NCBI GenBank assembly: GCA_037389465.1 | Contig: JAZARR010000032.1 | Coordinates: forward strand, 868,001-932,000 | Direction of reading: 5' to 3' | DNA: 64,000 nucleotides | Origin: Baylisascaris procyonis | Lineage: Eukaryota > Nematoda > Chromadorea > Rhabditida > Ascarididae | In this document: positions 10,801-22,825 of the stretch, piece after piece | How positions within the stretch are numbered: the first letter of the stretch is position 1 | Layout: the number at the start of each line of letters is the position of its first letter | The notes under the pieces: model-generated | Seen by the model: only the letters and a program-made list of their open reading frames with translations | Told to the model about the DNA's origin: nothing | Database searches by the model: none | Translations under genes and position numbers: made by a program

Positions 10801-13800
10801 CTGAAACAGGCCACACGCGACGCCCCGCACACACCACACGCATATTGACACAGGGACATACACAGTTTCCCCTCCCGCACCACACACCAGAAGCACCCTA
10901 CACGAAATGGAACCCCTCCCCCTTCTTCACCTGCATAGTCATGCTCCCTCCAATGCGTAACCGACTGCTCCGTGCTATGCTATATACGCTTTTTTGTACA
11001 CCCCCCCCCCCTAAGAGAACGACACCTCAAGGTATATAGATAAAGACGTAAACACTGCCTAAAGAAAGAGATACACAAAGATTGCTCATATTCCCTCGTA
11101 ATTTAAATTCAAATAAATTTACTAAAATTTGAACGCTTTATTTTCTTCCGGAAGTAAAAAGGTTTCGCATGCACGAATTATCACTATCATCGCAATGTTG
11201 TGTTGAGATGTAAGTTAGGATTTGCTTGTTATTTCTTCACATCGATGTTTTTGATTCTTCATCCGTCTTATAGGACCCTTAGCGGATCTTGAATATGCAC
11301 TACTTTCATACGTTAGTGATGTCGTTGAAAAAGCCGGCTTCCGGCCAGTGTTTGTTCCGGATATCGTGCGATCTTCAGTCACGGAAGCATGTGGATTACA
11401 ACAAAGATCCGCACAAGCTATTCAATATCATCTTGTCGATCATCCACAGCTGTGTTTATCCGGAACTTCAGGTAAAATGTAGACTTATTTGCTGAAGTCC
11501 TTATATGTCGCAGGAGATTTTCAGTACTTGGGTTACTCGGTTATATTGGGGATTGCTCAACAAAGTATGCAATATTCTGAGTGATAAAAATTGATACTCT
11601 TTTTGTGCTTGAAAGAGGGTATTGATTTTATTTACAGTCATAGTTATAGGATAGTACCAACTGCTCTGTGAAATGACTATTGTGCTATAATTGTGCCTCT
11701 AAGAGTTGAATGCTAATTAATTTTGTCGTATTCAGAATGTGAAGTTTTATGCTTTTTTCTTACTAGTGAGAATGATCCAATAATAGCAAGAAGAGGTGCG
11801 TAGAATAGGTTTAAACCATATAGATTACTCTTGGTTGAGGATCGATCGCTGCTTTTTATCGAATCAACTCTGAAACGGTGGATTCATTTTTGTGCAGTGG
11901 GGATTGTAAAAAAAAAAAACTATACGCTTAGAGATTCCATTCTATATCCATGATATCCTTGGAAGCATTTAATAATAAGGCAATATTTAAAGTATTTAAT
12001 AACAGTGAGATATGTCATTCATTCGAATGCACATTGTAAAAGTAGAATGGAAAAGAGTTTTTCAGAGATGGGGCTAAGCGATCTCATAAGGGGACGTGTT
12101 TTTCGAGCCGCAGATCTACCGTTGAGGCTAACAGCGCTTAGTCGGTGCTACAGACCTGAAGTATCAAAGACGGTATGGGAGGCACGACTCTATAGAGTGC
12201 ATGAATTTACAAAGGTTCGCTATTTTTTTTTTTACTTGTCGCCTTGTATTTAAAGGTTTATTTATCATTCTTACTATAAAGTAGCAGGTAATGACTAATT
12301 CAATAATAAAACTATCAAAAATCTGCTTTCCATATTGGTTCAAATTGAATACTACGTGAGTGGAACGTTCATTCCCCTTCCTCTTTCCCTATATTTGTTG
12401 CGAAGAAAGTATGCCCCTTGGAATGGAATCTCTTGCCTATCATATGGGACGTGGGCAATTCTTTTTTAATTTTCCAAAGAAGAAATGCAAAAAAAATTCT
12501 CTTTTTACTCTTATTATTATAATATATTTTTCGCTATAAGAGTTTCTTTCACTCTTTGAGATTTCCTACAACCGTTAATTTTATGCACATGTGCCATCTC
12601 TGTGTGTTTTAAGGCTGTCACCTCAATTAAATCTTGTCTTTGGTTATCTTAAGAAAAATCGACTTCTTAAGGGTTAATGCATGTCGGCAAGCTATATGAA
12701 TTTACCTTTATACTTGCATGTCTGTTTGTCAATGGGATAGTTGAAAGTGTTTCTCACGAGAGGCTGTTCTACTTATTATATTCGTTTGCAAATTTCTGCG
12801 AAGTGATCTCGACGTCATGTCTGTGCTTGTATGTTTGTTTGTAGGCGTTTCTATCTGCTTGTCTGTTTTCTTGTTGAGTAGTTTGAGGCTAGCCAACAAC
12901 GGAAACTATAGCGGGGAGATTTGGTACTTTTAAGTGCACCCTACAATCGAATGTTTTCTGTATTTCCTTTCAATTAATAGTGGTTATTTGAGCTAGTATC
13001 AATTGAAGCTGCAATAAACAATTGGCAGATATGTTTCATTTTACTACGGCTGAATGGAATCCATATCGGTGCTTTGCCTAAAGTTTTGTCTAGTCAATCT
13101 TTCGAATAGAAGGATTCGGTGCTTTCTTAACGCTTGAGATCTATAGTCGACTCAGATGCAATAGCGCACATCATATTGCCTTCGTGGAATATTTTCTATT
13201 TTTGTTAGAATTCTCTAATTGCTGCTATATGAATTCAAGTAAATACCTGTCGGTCTTAGGATTTATGACAATGTGTTAATAAATTGCTGCAATTATATGA
13301 GCTCATACTTATATGAATCATTTCAAATTAATACCTTTCCAAAGAGGAAATAAAATCTTCGAATGTATTTCTAAATGAAATGATTTAGAGAAAATTTTGC
13401 TAAGGAAGAAAGTTGCGATATTTGTTACTTGTGGCTTTTCTCGAATCCATTCTGGGTTCTTATTGCAGCCTGATTACTTATCGATTTCTGATCATCAACA
13501 ACTCATGATCTTTGATTGGTATTAGCGCAGGTCGGATTCAATATGTTCCACTTAAATAGAGCATCTTTCGATGAATTGAGAGATAACCTGTTCTGTTTTG
13601 AATTATTTTGCGAAAGGGTTGATTAGATTTGAAAAATATTTCTTACCCGGGGAAGATAGGGGGAGAGGAAGGGTAAACTTAGTGGAATGCGAATGTTTAA
13701 TTAATTGCAGATAGAGATGTTTGTTGTATGTAAAGAAGATCAAAGCGATAGTGTTTTGGATGAGCTCGTCGACGTTCAATGCTCCATATTTGACTCACTT

Positions 13801-15920
13801 GGATTACATTGCAGGTAAATCCCCAATGTTCATTTAATGTGATATATTCTTGTTTCCTTTCGCCACGACTTTATTCTAATTCGCTTTCGTTTTTTTTTCG
13901 TACATCCGATTGTCTAAGGGGAGTTTACTCCTAGCTCTATAATAATTTGTGTTTAGGCATTTTTCCTGAAAATTTGCTATCATCAGCGCTCTACACTTTA
14001 TACTGTTAGTTACTATATTTGAAGACGAGGAAAATAACGCTTAAGTTCTTAAAAGATATAAAGAATCACCGGGACAAAAGGGGAAGGGAGTGGGTGGACA
14101 ATGGACCATTAAATCGTGAACTAAAACTTGACCATTTGGATTACATTTTAATGGAAATAGGCATGTTAAAATACATGTTTTCGTAAATAGTTCGCAAATG
14201 AAATTGCACCAGCCAAGATTCAGAGAATCAACACTCTTATAGATTGTTAGATATGCCAACCGAAGAGTTGGGTGCATCAGCGGCACGAAAATTTGATATT
14301 GAGGCATGGATGCCTGGTCGACATGTATTCGGTGAAGTATCAAGTGCATCGAATTGTACCGATTTTCAAGCACGACGTCTTGGTAATACTTCAGATTTTG
14401 TTTGATTATTAAATATTATGAATTTATTTGGAGATCGATATCCCTTGTTCATCTTTTCAGATTTTTTTGCATTTAAATTTTCAAATTGCATAACCATCAG
14501 AATGTATATATGCTGTAAAAAGAAATTCTTTGATTTTGAATAGCTAGATTTATGAAGTCATTTCAAAATTAGCATTTTATTCCTCTTTTTTGGAGTTTCC
14601 ATTGCTGAATTTGAAGCTAATTAACCACCACAAACAAGAGTTGCTTGAGATTTTAGTGTGATTGATTTCTCAAAAATAAAATCTTTAACGTTACTCATAA
14701 ATTTATTAATAGTAAATGTCGATGGCTTGGTAAGGGATAACGCATAAATATTACTAAGAATGAATTACACATTATCTACTTTCATCCCAATAATCCCATA
14801 CTAGATCAACTTTAAAAGCCGAAAAAATATTCGTATTTTCGATATATGCTACTCTATCGTTCTAAGCGTTTAAAATTTTTTAAGAAGTGCTAAGCTTTCG
14901 ACCACGTATGTAAATTATACGGCTAATCTTATGTAAGTTATGCGATAGTTTATTCGAGAGCGCATTTTGCTGATAAAGTGACGTCATCCTAGGCAAAAAC
15001 TTATATGATATACTAACTCCACTGTTTCACGATCATTGCGTCTCTAAAAATTCCTTTTAATTATTGATTTCTGAACCGGATATGTGACATGTGTTTCTTG
15101 CTTCACCTTCACTCTATGCAAATTGAGTGAAGCATGCGAAATAAAATTATAGAAATTCGCCAATCTAACTATAGGCAATTGAATGAAAATACAATAATTT
15201 ATTTTGTTGTTGTTCATATATTATCGTTCATTTCTATGGAATATTTTATAGATGTGAAATATACGGATGAAAGAGGAAAACATAAATTTGTGCATACATG
15301 TAATGCTACTGCATTGGCCACATCACGGGCTATTATTGCACTTTTAGAAACATTTCAAACTGTAAGTATTCGTTTTCCCTTTATTGTTATGACTCATCGA
15401 TTTTAATATTATTCAATATTGTTTTGATGATTTTCTTTGATACTTAAGATTGTTTTTCAATCCATTTTATTTGCAACAATAGTGGCATAGGTAAGCGATG
15501 TAATTTGATTTAAATTTTCTTTGTGATCATAGGGTAGATGTTTTATAGAAGCAATTCATCAGAGCAGCTGCTTCAAAATTATGCTTATTTTATTTGTAAA
15601 ACAATTGTTATTCTATTGGTTTCATGTTCTCTTTAAATAAGTAATTTTTAATGTTTTTTATTGTGTACTGAAAGATCCCTGGTTTAATATTTAATCGTGG
15701 AATATTGTCTTAGATGGGACGAAACGTGGAAACTTAAACTAAACAACTCAAAAGACCGTAAATCTGATGGCGTTTGTAGATAGCATTTTATGGATTTTTC
15801 TCTTTTTTTCAGGAACGGAAGGGATTACGAGAGCTCCCTATCGAGTTACAGAAACGATTAGCGAAAAAGCGCAAAGCGCCTTTAAGGCTACAAACGGCTG
15901 CTCCATTAAATCCCTATTGA
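7870..15920 (+). CDS. SARS2: Mitochondrial seryl-tRNA synthetase, complete, 8 exons
   Basis: This class II enzyme charges mitochondrial tRNA-Ser with serine in the matrix. Exons: 7870-8136, 8561-8765, 11274-11471, 12066-12214, 13711-13814, 14243-14382, 15252-15361 and 15813-15920 (TGA). All junction phases agree and give 426 residues. The start [19 protein letters not shown] is Arg/Ser-rich without acids, as in a mitochondrial targeting peptide. [18 protein letters not shown] begins the N-terminal domain. The second exon has [14 protein letters not shown], matching human SARS2 PNQTHPDVPVGDES. Exon 4 holds class II motif 2 (CYR near residues 251-253, LYRVHEFTK near 265-273). Exon 6 has [11 protein letters not shown] and [16 protein letters not shown], characteristic SerRS active-site strands. 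Exon 7 holds motif 3 ([10 protein letters not shown] near 378-387, with its arginine). Length is shorter than the human protein (about 518). The SARS2 assignment over cytosolic SerRS rests on the presequence and on [10 protein letters not shown] and [13 protein letters not shown]. Confidence 0.95.
9171..9395. repeat. CA-rich dispersed repeat, copy 1 (short)
   Basis: The block is made of diverged units that run CCACACATGCCAAACGG, then CACAAACTAAAACAGAC, then CACGACGC, repeating about every 80-90 bases. The same unit recurs at 10541-10900 and 57541-57770. The open reading it produces is a product of composition and is not a gene. Confidence 0.75.
9430..10430. repeat. Tandem duplication, period about 517 bp, inside SARS2 intron
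   Basis: Positions 9484-9914 and 10001-10429 are near-identical over about 430 bases, at an offset of 517. Both start TCTATCGTTTGA and end near ACATTTGTATA. Differences are a handful of substitutions and short indels. The bases before each copy (9430-9483 and 9955-10000) are also related but more diverged, so the duplicated unit is probably the whole 517 bp. Related words such as TATATCGTT recur inside the unit near 9631 and 9800, suggesting an older, smaller repeat of about 150-170 bp. Minus-strand readings at 9710-9934 and 10223-10447 are alike only because the DNA is duplicated. Confidence 0.88.
10541..11095. repeat. CA-rich dispersed repeat, copy 2 (long, with tail)
   Basis: Simple CAC/CACA sequence at 10541-10745 includes cytosine runs near 10681-10721. 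It leads into the same 80-90-base unit seen in copy 1 (ACACGCACATGCTAAAGGG near 10764). A non-simple tail follows at 10967-11080, beginning GCTCCGTGCTATGCT and containing CCCCTAAGAGAA and TATATAGATAAAGAC. The tail has a clear counterpart at 57845-57950. Having a unique tail at both loci marks this as a dispersed element, not independent microsatellite growth. Confidence 0.82.
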
Positions 15921-16174
15921 TCCATTATTCCATTGGAAGCCGCTTATCATCTTATATGATGAAGGATTCTTTCACATCGATTGGGATGACCTCTCGGTTT
16001 GCGTTTGCGTTCCTCATCACCAAAAGATTCGAAGAAAACACAGCCGGCTGTGTATATTCTTGAACAAATATAGACAGACTCCGATAACGAATCTGAAGAG
16101 GACGTATAAATCGGAAACACTATTGGGTATTTCGATGTATTTCCACGGAAGGCTAATATTATAGTAATATCTTT

Positions 16175-16212
16175 CATAGAGGTCAAAGTAAATCATAGAG
16201 GTCAAAGTAAAT
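16175..16212. repeat. Two perfect tandem copies of a 19-bp unit
   Basis: CATAGAGGTCAAAGTAAAT occurs at 16175-16193 and again immediately at 16194-16212. It is a recent small tandem duplication, with no function assigned. Confidence 0.9.
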
Positions 16213-16364
16213 CATTTTAGATAGATGGGATTCATAGGTCACCATTGACGCTACGTACCTGCAATATCTAGTAGAATACTACGGCAGCAATTTAACTCAT
16301 TTTAAGTTTACAACCTTTTGAAAAACGTCTTTATCGCAATTTTTGTACGAAAAATACTAAAGTA

Positions 16365-16470
16365 ATGTCATGTCTACATGTTTATATGTATCTGTCTGTT
16401 GTTCCGATGGTTCAAATTTAACAACAACGGAACCGGCAATGACCAAAGTTGCTGGGTGTAACGATCCTTA
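16365..16470. repeat. Dispersed TGTCTG/CGGCAAT-type short repeat
   Basis: The order of words is ATGTCTACATGTTTATATGT, TCTGTCTGTTGTTCC, AACAACGGAACCGGCAATGA, AGTTGC. A similar order (CATGTCTGCATGTGTATG, GTGTCTGTCGATCC, CTCGGCAATCACTC, GTTGC) occurs at 44315-44390. Partial relatives occur near 12700-12910 and 56210-56265. This looks like a small dispersed repeat family; the boundaries are unclear. Confidence 0.45.
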
Positions 16471-18198
16471 TCGAAAGGCAATTCTCTGATCTCATATTTT
16501 GGTTGGTCACTTTTCGGATTTGTTATTCACATATGAAGTAGATGATTAATTTTTACGCGAAAATCCTATCTAGTTGGAACTGAGAGTGAACTTCATCACT
16601 GTCGATTTCTCAACCAATAGATAGCTTCCTATGGAAGAGGTTTAAGATGTTATATCTCCATTTTTATTTCCATCTTTTGGAATTTGCTAGAGCAGTTACT
16701 TCCAAATAAAAAAAAAACATTTTCCATTAGATTTTCAGGGTTAGAGCTAAATACTTTCAGCATATCGGGAACTTTACCCATACCTAATTGATTAACTTGG
16801 GTGAAATTAATTATTGTAATTATTTCTTGAGATGATTAAAATGCCTAATCTATAAGAAATAAATGAGTGAGATTTTCGATTTCTCTTCCTTCTATTTGAA
16901 ATATATTTACCAAAGGCTATCGACAAGAAGTTTATTTATATTCTCGATGATTCATGTCGAGTCCCAAGTGTCTGAATCCTTTGTTATTTTCTTCTGCATT
17001 TTATAGCTGACTTTTATTGTGGATAAAAATTTGTGCGGCATTATCGCTTGTTGATGATTTGTATTTGTGACGATATTCGAATGTTGAGTGCTAATTTTAT
17101 GATCAACGAAAATGTTTTAATGAATACTAAAGCGCTATTATAGTGCCGCAAATGAATATAAAGCTATCGTAGCACTGCAAAACATCTCATTATGTGCTAT
17201 TGCGATGTTATGATATAATTTCGCATGCGATCTTTGTGCTAATTACTCTATATTGCAATTAAATTAGCAAATGATACCGTTAGTGATTTATAACTCATTT
17301 AATGAAACGACGAAAAGAGTTGCATATTGGAAGCGAACATTTTTTTATGAGCGCCATGCATAAATGGTTATTGCAACAATGTTGAAATACTTTAAATGCA
17401 ATCCATGCGTCACCGTCAAGTGTTTAGAGTCCATTAAGGAGATAGGAACTCTAAAAAATTGAGTGGTGAGGTGTGCCAGGTAGTTGAGATATATCTTTTT
17501 CCACCGCTCATCTGACCAACCAGCTTCTCTTGTTTTACGAATAAATCACTAAAACAAACCGCGCAAAATAATACTTTCTTCTCTAACAAATTCGAATGTC
17601 TAACAAAGTCGGTTGGAAAAGATAGCTTTTTCGTGATCGGTGTACTAATTTAGTGTCCAGCTTGAACGGTTCTGAAACAAAGCAAAATTTCAGCTAGTTT
17701 CAAATATATATAACTCGGTCATGATTCGAACACTAGATCAACCTGAAATGTGGTTTAGGAGGTTATTTTATGTTGCACGTTATACTCGTTGAATGTCATG
17801 CTTCAAGCTGTAGAAGTTTTGCTTACTGCAACTGCCAAACGGGCGGAAACGTATATATACATGCGCTTAGATACGACATTGCCCACGATGGGTATTTCCG
17901 AAGCATATAACATTCCTCTAAATCTGCCTGGTGAAGCTTCCGAATGGTGAGGATTTCGAGAATCACTAATCTGGATGCAATTTTGGATTCTTATAAAAGC
18001 AGTATACACTCATAATTGTGCATTAGCTTTCAAGTGTGAATCAGACTACTATATACATAATCAAGAGAATCGATGTTAAAGAGGCTCTCATTTCAGGATG
18101 CACTGAGAGGACGATGAGCTGATGTGTTCAGTTTATAAATATTAGTATATTTATTGTGCAAGACAATAATATAAAGATTGATATGCGTCAGGATTGAA

Positions 18199-20408
18199 TC
18201 AAACAATATTACTGAAATCGTCCAATGGAAATCGTGGACTGATTGCTGTTAATTCGGCGGTATCCGATCGTGGCGTATCATTACCGACCTGTAAACAACA
18301 AATCATAAACTGGCTTGAACGTTGACGATAGCTTCTTCATAGTGCAAAAGCAGCGTTATATTTAGGAACATCAACGGATTTCATACTGATTCTACATCAG
18401 ACCTACATACCGCGATCGTTCTAGAGGCCGGAAATATCAGAGCGTTTGATTTTATATTGGGCATTGGACAAACAAATATTGGAATCCTTACAGAATATCA
18501 GAGTGATTCAGAAATATATGTGATTTTGAAGTTCGAAGGTTTTAATACTAAAATTTTATAGAGTTTCATGCAGTTCAACGTTTTAATCACATAAACGGTC
18601 GCCAATCTCCTTTATTCAGCTCATGCAAAACTCTACCTCAAATTAATAGATGGAGTTGAAATATTTAAACTTTCGAAGTAAAATTTGAATGACAAGAAAA
18701 AAACCAGAAGAGTTATGTGATTTCATACACTACATAATCGAACTTTTGTTAATACTCTTCTTTACAGTGCAATACATTATGGCTTTTCAACGTCTATCGT
18801 AGAATAACCATAAGAAGCATACGGAAAAACTCCTCGACTAGAGATTGAATTATTCCATTCAAGTTTGAACAGAGCAATTTTTGGGTGGCAATGAGCTTGC
18901 TTGTTCTCTAAGCCGGTTCATATAGAGTCTCACAGCAATCCTCTCTCCAACCTATTCCCAAAGCATTTCGGATACTAACGATTCAAAAACATATTGTACA
19001 GTTAATAGCGCTACTCATTTTCACCGTAATTTTCGCGAGCAATACTGTAGCGCCAAGTTTTAATTGTCGTGGTTAGTACTAACTCATACCTCGATAGAAC
19101 ATAGAAACTAACAGAGTTTAGACTGGGACGATGTCGAATATAATTAAGTAGTACATCGGTAAAGGTGTTGGTTCGAGGCCTTGACGATATAACATCATGC
19201 ACTGCAGATGAAAACGCTTCGAGTATATCTTCGCGTTCAGTGACGCTTCTAAGACGCGAACGCCAAGTTGATAGCAACATTGACCATTCGCTTGCGATGA
19301 TCAAACAACATGCCGATTCGACTTTTGCCCTTTCCTGAATATTTTCACCATTTGAAATGCAACTCTTGAATTTATTACAGATATGTAATAGGAACATATA
19401 TGAATTATTTAACTCAAATGAAGTTTATAAATAACTTATTTGACAGCTATGAATTTTTCTTTTCTTCTATGAGCTGGATTCACTATTGATTTTAAAGGTA
19501 TCTGCTGTGTTCTTGCTTGAATTTCAAGCTGGCCGTTTCAAGCACAAAATACGGAGACGCCAAAATATTGAAACATTTTTTGGTCGAGTGCCACAAAAGA
19601 CAAATTCTACTTGGAAAGAAAGAGATATGGAATCATAACGACGAAGAGTAGCGAGATTGCGAATACTACCAAATAACGGATATCACAAGTCAGATTAAAG
19701 TATATTGATAAGGTTGAAAGGCAAAACAAATCGTCTTTTGTTAAATAGGAGATTTAAAAAAAGATAAGAAATTTCATCTAAGTCGACTACAAATTTTTCT
19801 AATCGTCCGGAGTATTACTTTCAGAAAGGTGTATTAACAAACATTCATCGAGAGGTATTTTCTACGTCTCGCAGAGCTATCGGTTGCTAGCCAAGAGTAA
19901 TCAGCGATATGTTCACGAAGGCAACGTTCACTATGTCTCATCTCCTGTAAATGTTCATTAAATATTTCTAATCAGATTGCTTTTGAGTATAAATTTTAAT
20001 AGCCACAACAACTAATTACCATAAATCATTGAAAGAAGCTATAGTAATAATATTCGCTAAAAGATGACAACAAGAAACTTGTTGTTTAAACATGATCTTG
20101 AAAAACTAATAAAGTGGTCAGTTACTAGCTGATTTTATAAAATGACGTCATAAAAAATTATGAACATAAATTTATTTAAGCCTTGAAAAAAATTTTTTTT
20201 TGAAAATGCAATTAACGGGAGCAAATGAAAAAAAAAAAGTAGTACAAAATGAGCAATTCACCTGCTCTGTTTCGAATCGACTAACTGCACATTCCACTTC
20301 AGCGATGATCAAATCGATCATCATACGATCACCATCGTCTAGAGTAGGTCGTTTCTCGACTTCTCGAGCACTTCTTGGTGATGCTACATCAGAAAGCCAT
20401 CGAAGCAT
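18199..20408 (-). CDS. Probable small gene of unknown function, 4-exon model
   Basis: I do not recognise this protein. Read leftwards, exon 1 is 20408-20262 (starting MLRWLSDVASPRS, donor CAG|GTGAAT). Exon 2 is 19334-19090 (acceptor ATTCAG, ERAKVESACCLIIASEW to SFYVLSR, donor AG|GTATGA). Exon 3 is 18486-18411 (weak acceptor GTAAG, donor GCG|GTATGT). Exon 4 is 18288-18199 (acceptor TTTACAG, ending PRFPLDDFSNIV and TGA). Phases agree throughout and give about 185 residues, mostly charged helix-like sequence with no signal peptide or membrane segment. An acceptor CTAG lies 13 bases before the ATG (minus strand), compatible with trans-splicing. Exons 1-2 are the better supported part. Exons 3-4 are doubtful because the plus strand also reads protein-like there (see findings). 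It could be a lineage-specific protein, or the reading could be a shadow of a degenerate plus-strand gene. Confidence 0.4.
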
Positions 20409-22789
20409 TGTTCACTACTCTCTAGAATTCGAATATAATGCTCTCAGAAATTTAATTAATTGCAAGTTGGATTAGCCGATTTCAGTCATTCATTAACTGT
20501 TAAGTGAGAAAAAATACAACGATTGAGCTGGAACGCTATAAAAGCGCAAGAGTTATTGTTGTGTGCGATGAAAAATTCTTCAGTAGTCTGGAAAAAAGTG
20601 AATCAATTCTTGAACCAGAACTCTAACTAGCAAATGGCGATTCGAGATGCTAAGAAGTAGAGATCATGTTAGAAGAAAGCAGCGACAGTTGAAGTTTATG
20701 AAAAAATATAGTAAATCAAAAAAAAAAAATCTTATCAATGAAAATATAGTGTTCGATTTATCTACACCCAAAAGAACCTTATGGTAGAACGTGCACTGAA
20801 AATCTTTAAGTCTTTGTTAATATTTGCAAAAGGGCGCAAATTTTTTTATAGTACGCAAATGTGGCATCTAAAGCTGAGTGTAAAAAATAAGCACATTTTT
20901 TTTGGGGGGGTGGGGCTGGAGTGGAGTATAAGAAGATAGGATCAAGTATTGGAGGAAACCACCAATATTTTTTCAAGCATCTCATATCTTGCCGATTTTT
21001 TTAATTGATGAAATTTGAATTTTTCATTCCTCTTTTTCGGATCTCTTCATTGTCAGCGTGGGTACATCTTTCGAACGTCCTAACTCTAATGAGAAGCGTT
21101 CTTCAAAATTATGCAATCATAGAGAATTCAAACACTTAGAAAAGTCATTTAACACACAGAAGAATCACCATCATTTCGAATAGAAAGCAGTGATATGAGG
21201 GCATTGAAAGAAATATTTGAGAATCCAAAGGTGTGATGATTCGCTTCGATGGTTACAGCACTAGATGATGATGAATGCTCATCGAAGCAATACATTCAGA
21301 TATCACTATAGCAACAGCGAACATCCGTTAAGCTTAAAAGCATAGTAACAGCCCACGTCATATAGGTGAGAATATCGTTGAAACAATTACGCATGATGTA
21401 ATGAGAGCATCACATTATTAAACAATTATAGAAGACCATAGATCAGTAGAGATCATGCTTTGAAGAACCTGTTGAGGAAATATTCTTTTAAAGTGTCTTT
21501 GTTATGAAAATAACAACAAATATTTATTAAGTAAGCTCAATTTAAAATATTTATTCATTTGTTTATTGTATGTCTCATGTTGGGGAACATTTATGATATT
21601 CACCGATATTGTTGAATAAATGGATTTCTTATGGAACACCTCTGAGAGATTATTAGCAAAACTAACATCTGAAAGCGGCTTGAATCGAATGAAATTTTAT
21701 ACTATAAGTCCTCATGATCCGAATTTATCAAAAATCGAGGCGTAAAACGCCTACCGGACACACTTGATAGATTTGTTCACCACATATTATTGATGATATT
21801 GCCTCAGGACGGATCTGGTACTTTATCTGGTACTTCCACAACAAATAGTTACATTAATGAGTCTAATTCTTTGTCAGTGGTTTTGAAAGTTCTTAGCGCT
21901 AATCATCAAAATCTTAGAATAAATCTACTAGAAAGATTTTTTTTAAGAATTCCATGAGTACATATACCAATCGACATCGATGGTTCTTTGCAAACAAAAA
22001 AAAAGAAGATTCAAGCTTGCTATTTTTAGATGGAATGTCTATATATGAGGTTTGCTGGTTGTATCTCTCCGTTTAACGAATATCATGAGATTCTTTTTGC
22101 AGTTGCTAACAATGAGTTGCAAACTGCTATCGATTCCACCTTTGGCAATGATTACATATTTCCAAACTAAGTAAATCCATAGCAATGTTCATAATGACGT
22201 CAATTTCGACAGAAATATTTTGTTTGCATGACTCCATTGCAAACTATTCAATTTCAAAACTAACGAAGCGTACATTCTTCTTCAAATCACCAATTTAGGA
22301 TTGTTTGCTATGCATCCGAATTGTCTTATGTCTGTTTTCGACATGCGAAATTACGAATAATGGTTTTCTTACTAAAGATATAGTCACTATTTCTTCTCTT
22401 CACTTCAAAAAAAAATTTTATTGGATATTAATTTAATTTATAAAAGATTTGATGAACCTATTTCTCTGCATTTTTCTGTTTCTCAATCATAGAATTTTTT
22501 ATTTATTTTTTTTTTAAATGTGTAGACGCGTCAAAAGCAATTAGCGGTCTTCAGCCAAACTTTTCGTTCAATGAACATTCAGCCGTCTATCCTATCGAGG
22601 AAAATTCCGACTGGCACATTACTATATTAGCAACTTCTAGAATTCACTATCACATCAACCTACTACACAATTGGTTATGGCATCTAATTTGCAATATTCA
22701 CTCAATATAGATGCAAAATTCCCATGTGTATATGTGCAATTTCTTGAATTTCTTGAACTTTTGAACCTCCTTTGAACTTTCTTGGACTT

Positions 22790-22825
22790 GAGAATCCACA
22801 AGACCCAACAATCTTGTGGATTCTC
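22790..22825. repeat. Perfect 14-bp inverted repeat, 8-nt loop
   Basis: GAGAATCCACAAGA at 22790-22803 is followed by loop CCCAACAA and its exact reverse complement at 22812-22825. Just before it lies a run of TTCTTGAA/TTTGAAC words (22739-22786). A transcript from either strand would form a 14-bp stem. No homology to a known ncRNA is recognised. Confidence 0.85.

Larger units (their letters stand above)
8766..11273. other. SARS2 intron 2 (2.5 kb), repeat-filled
   Basis: The donor is GTTAGT after 8765 and the acceptor CTTATAG ends at 11273. It is the largest SARS2 intron and holds the CA-rich repeat at 9171-9395, the tandem duplication at 9430-10430 and the longer CA-rich repeat at 10541-11095. 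The other SARS2 introns are 0.4-1.5 kb and show only ordinary AT-rich sequence. Confidence 0.75.
15921..17755. other. Intergenic between SARS2 and the 18-20 kb region
   Basis: This is AT-rich sequence with scattered short open stretches and no recognisable gene. It contains a 19-bp tandem repeat (16175-16212) and a TGTCTG-type dispersed repeat (about 16365-16470). The open reading at 15947-16205 on the minus strand is antisense to the SARS2 3' end and is not supported. Confidence 0.5.

Noticed and set aside
10311..10885. Minus-strand open frames of 144-153 codons rich in Cys, Trp and Gly
   Set aside because: Most of their length is antisense of the CAC-repeat; composition artefact inside a SARS2 intron.
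14041..14373. 110-codon minus-strand frame
   Set aside because: It is antisense to SARS2 exon 6, whose plus-strand reading matches the enzyme closely.
19160..19180. GGTTCGAGGCC, resembling a tRNA B box
   Set aside because: No matching A box or cloverleaf could be formed around it, and it lies within the minus-strand candidate exon.
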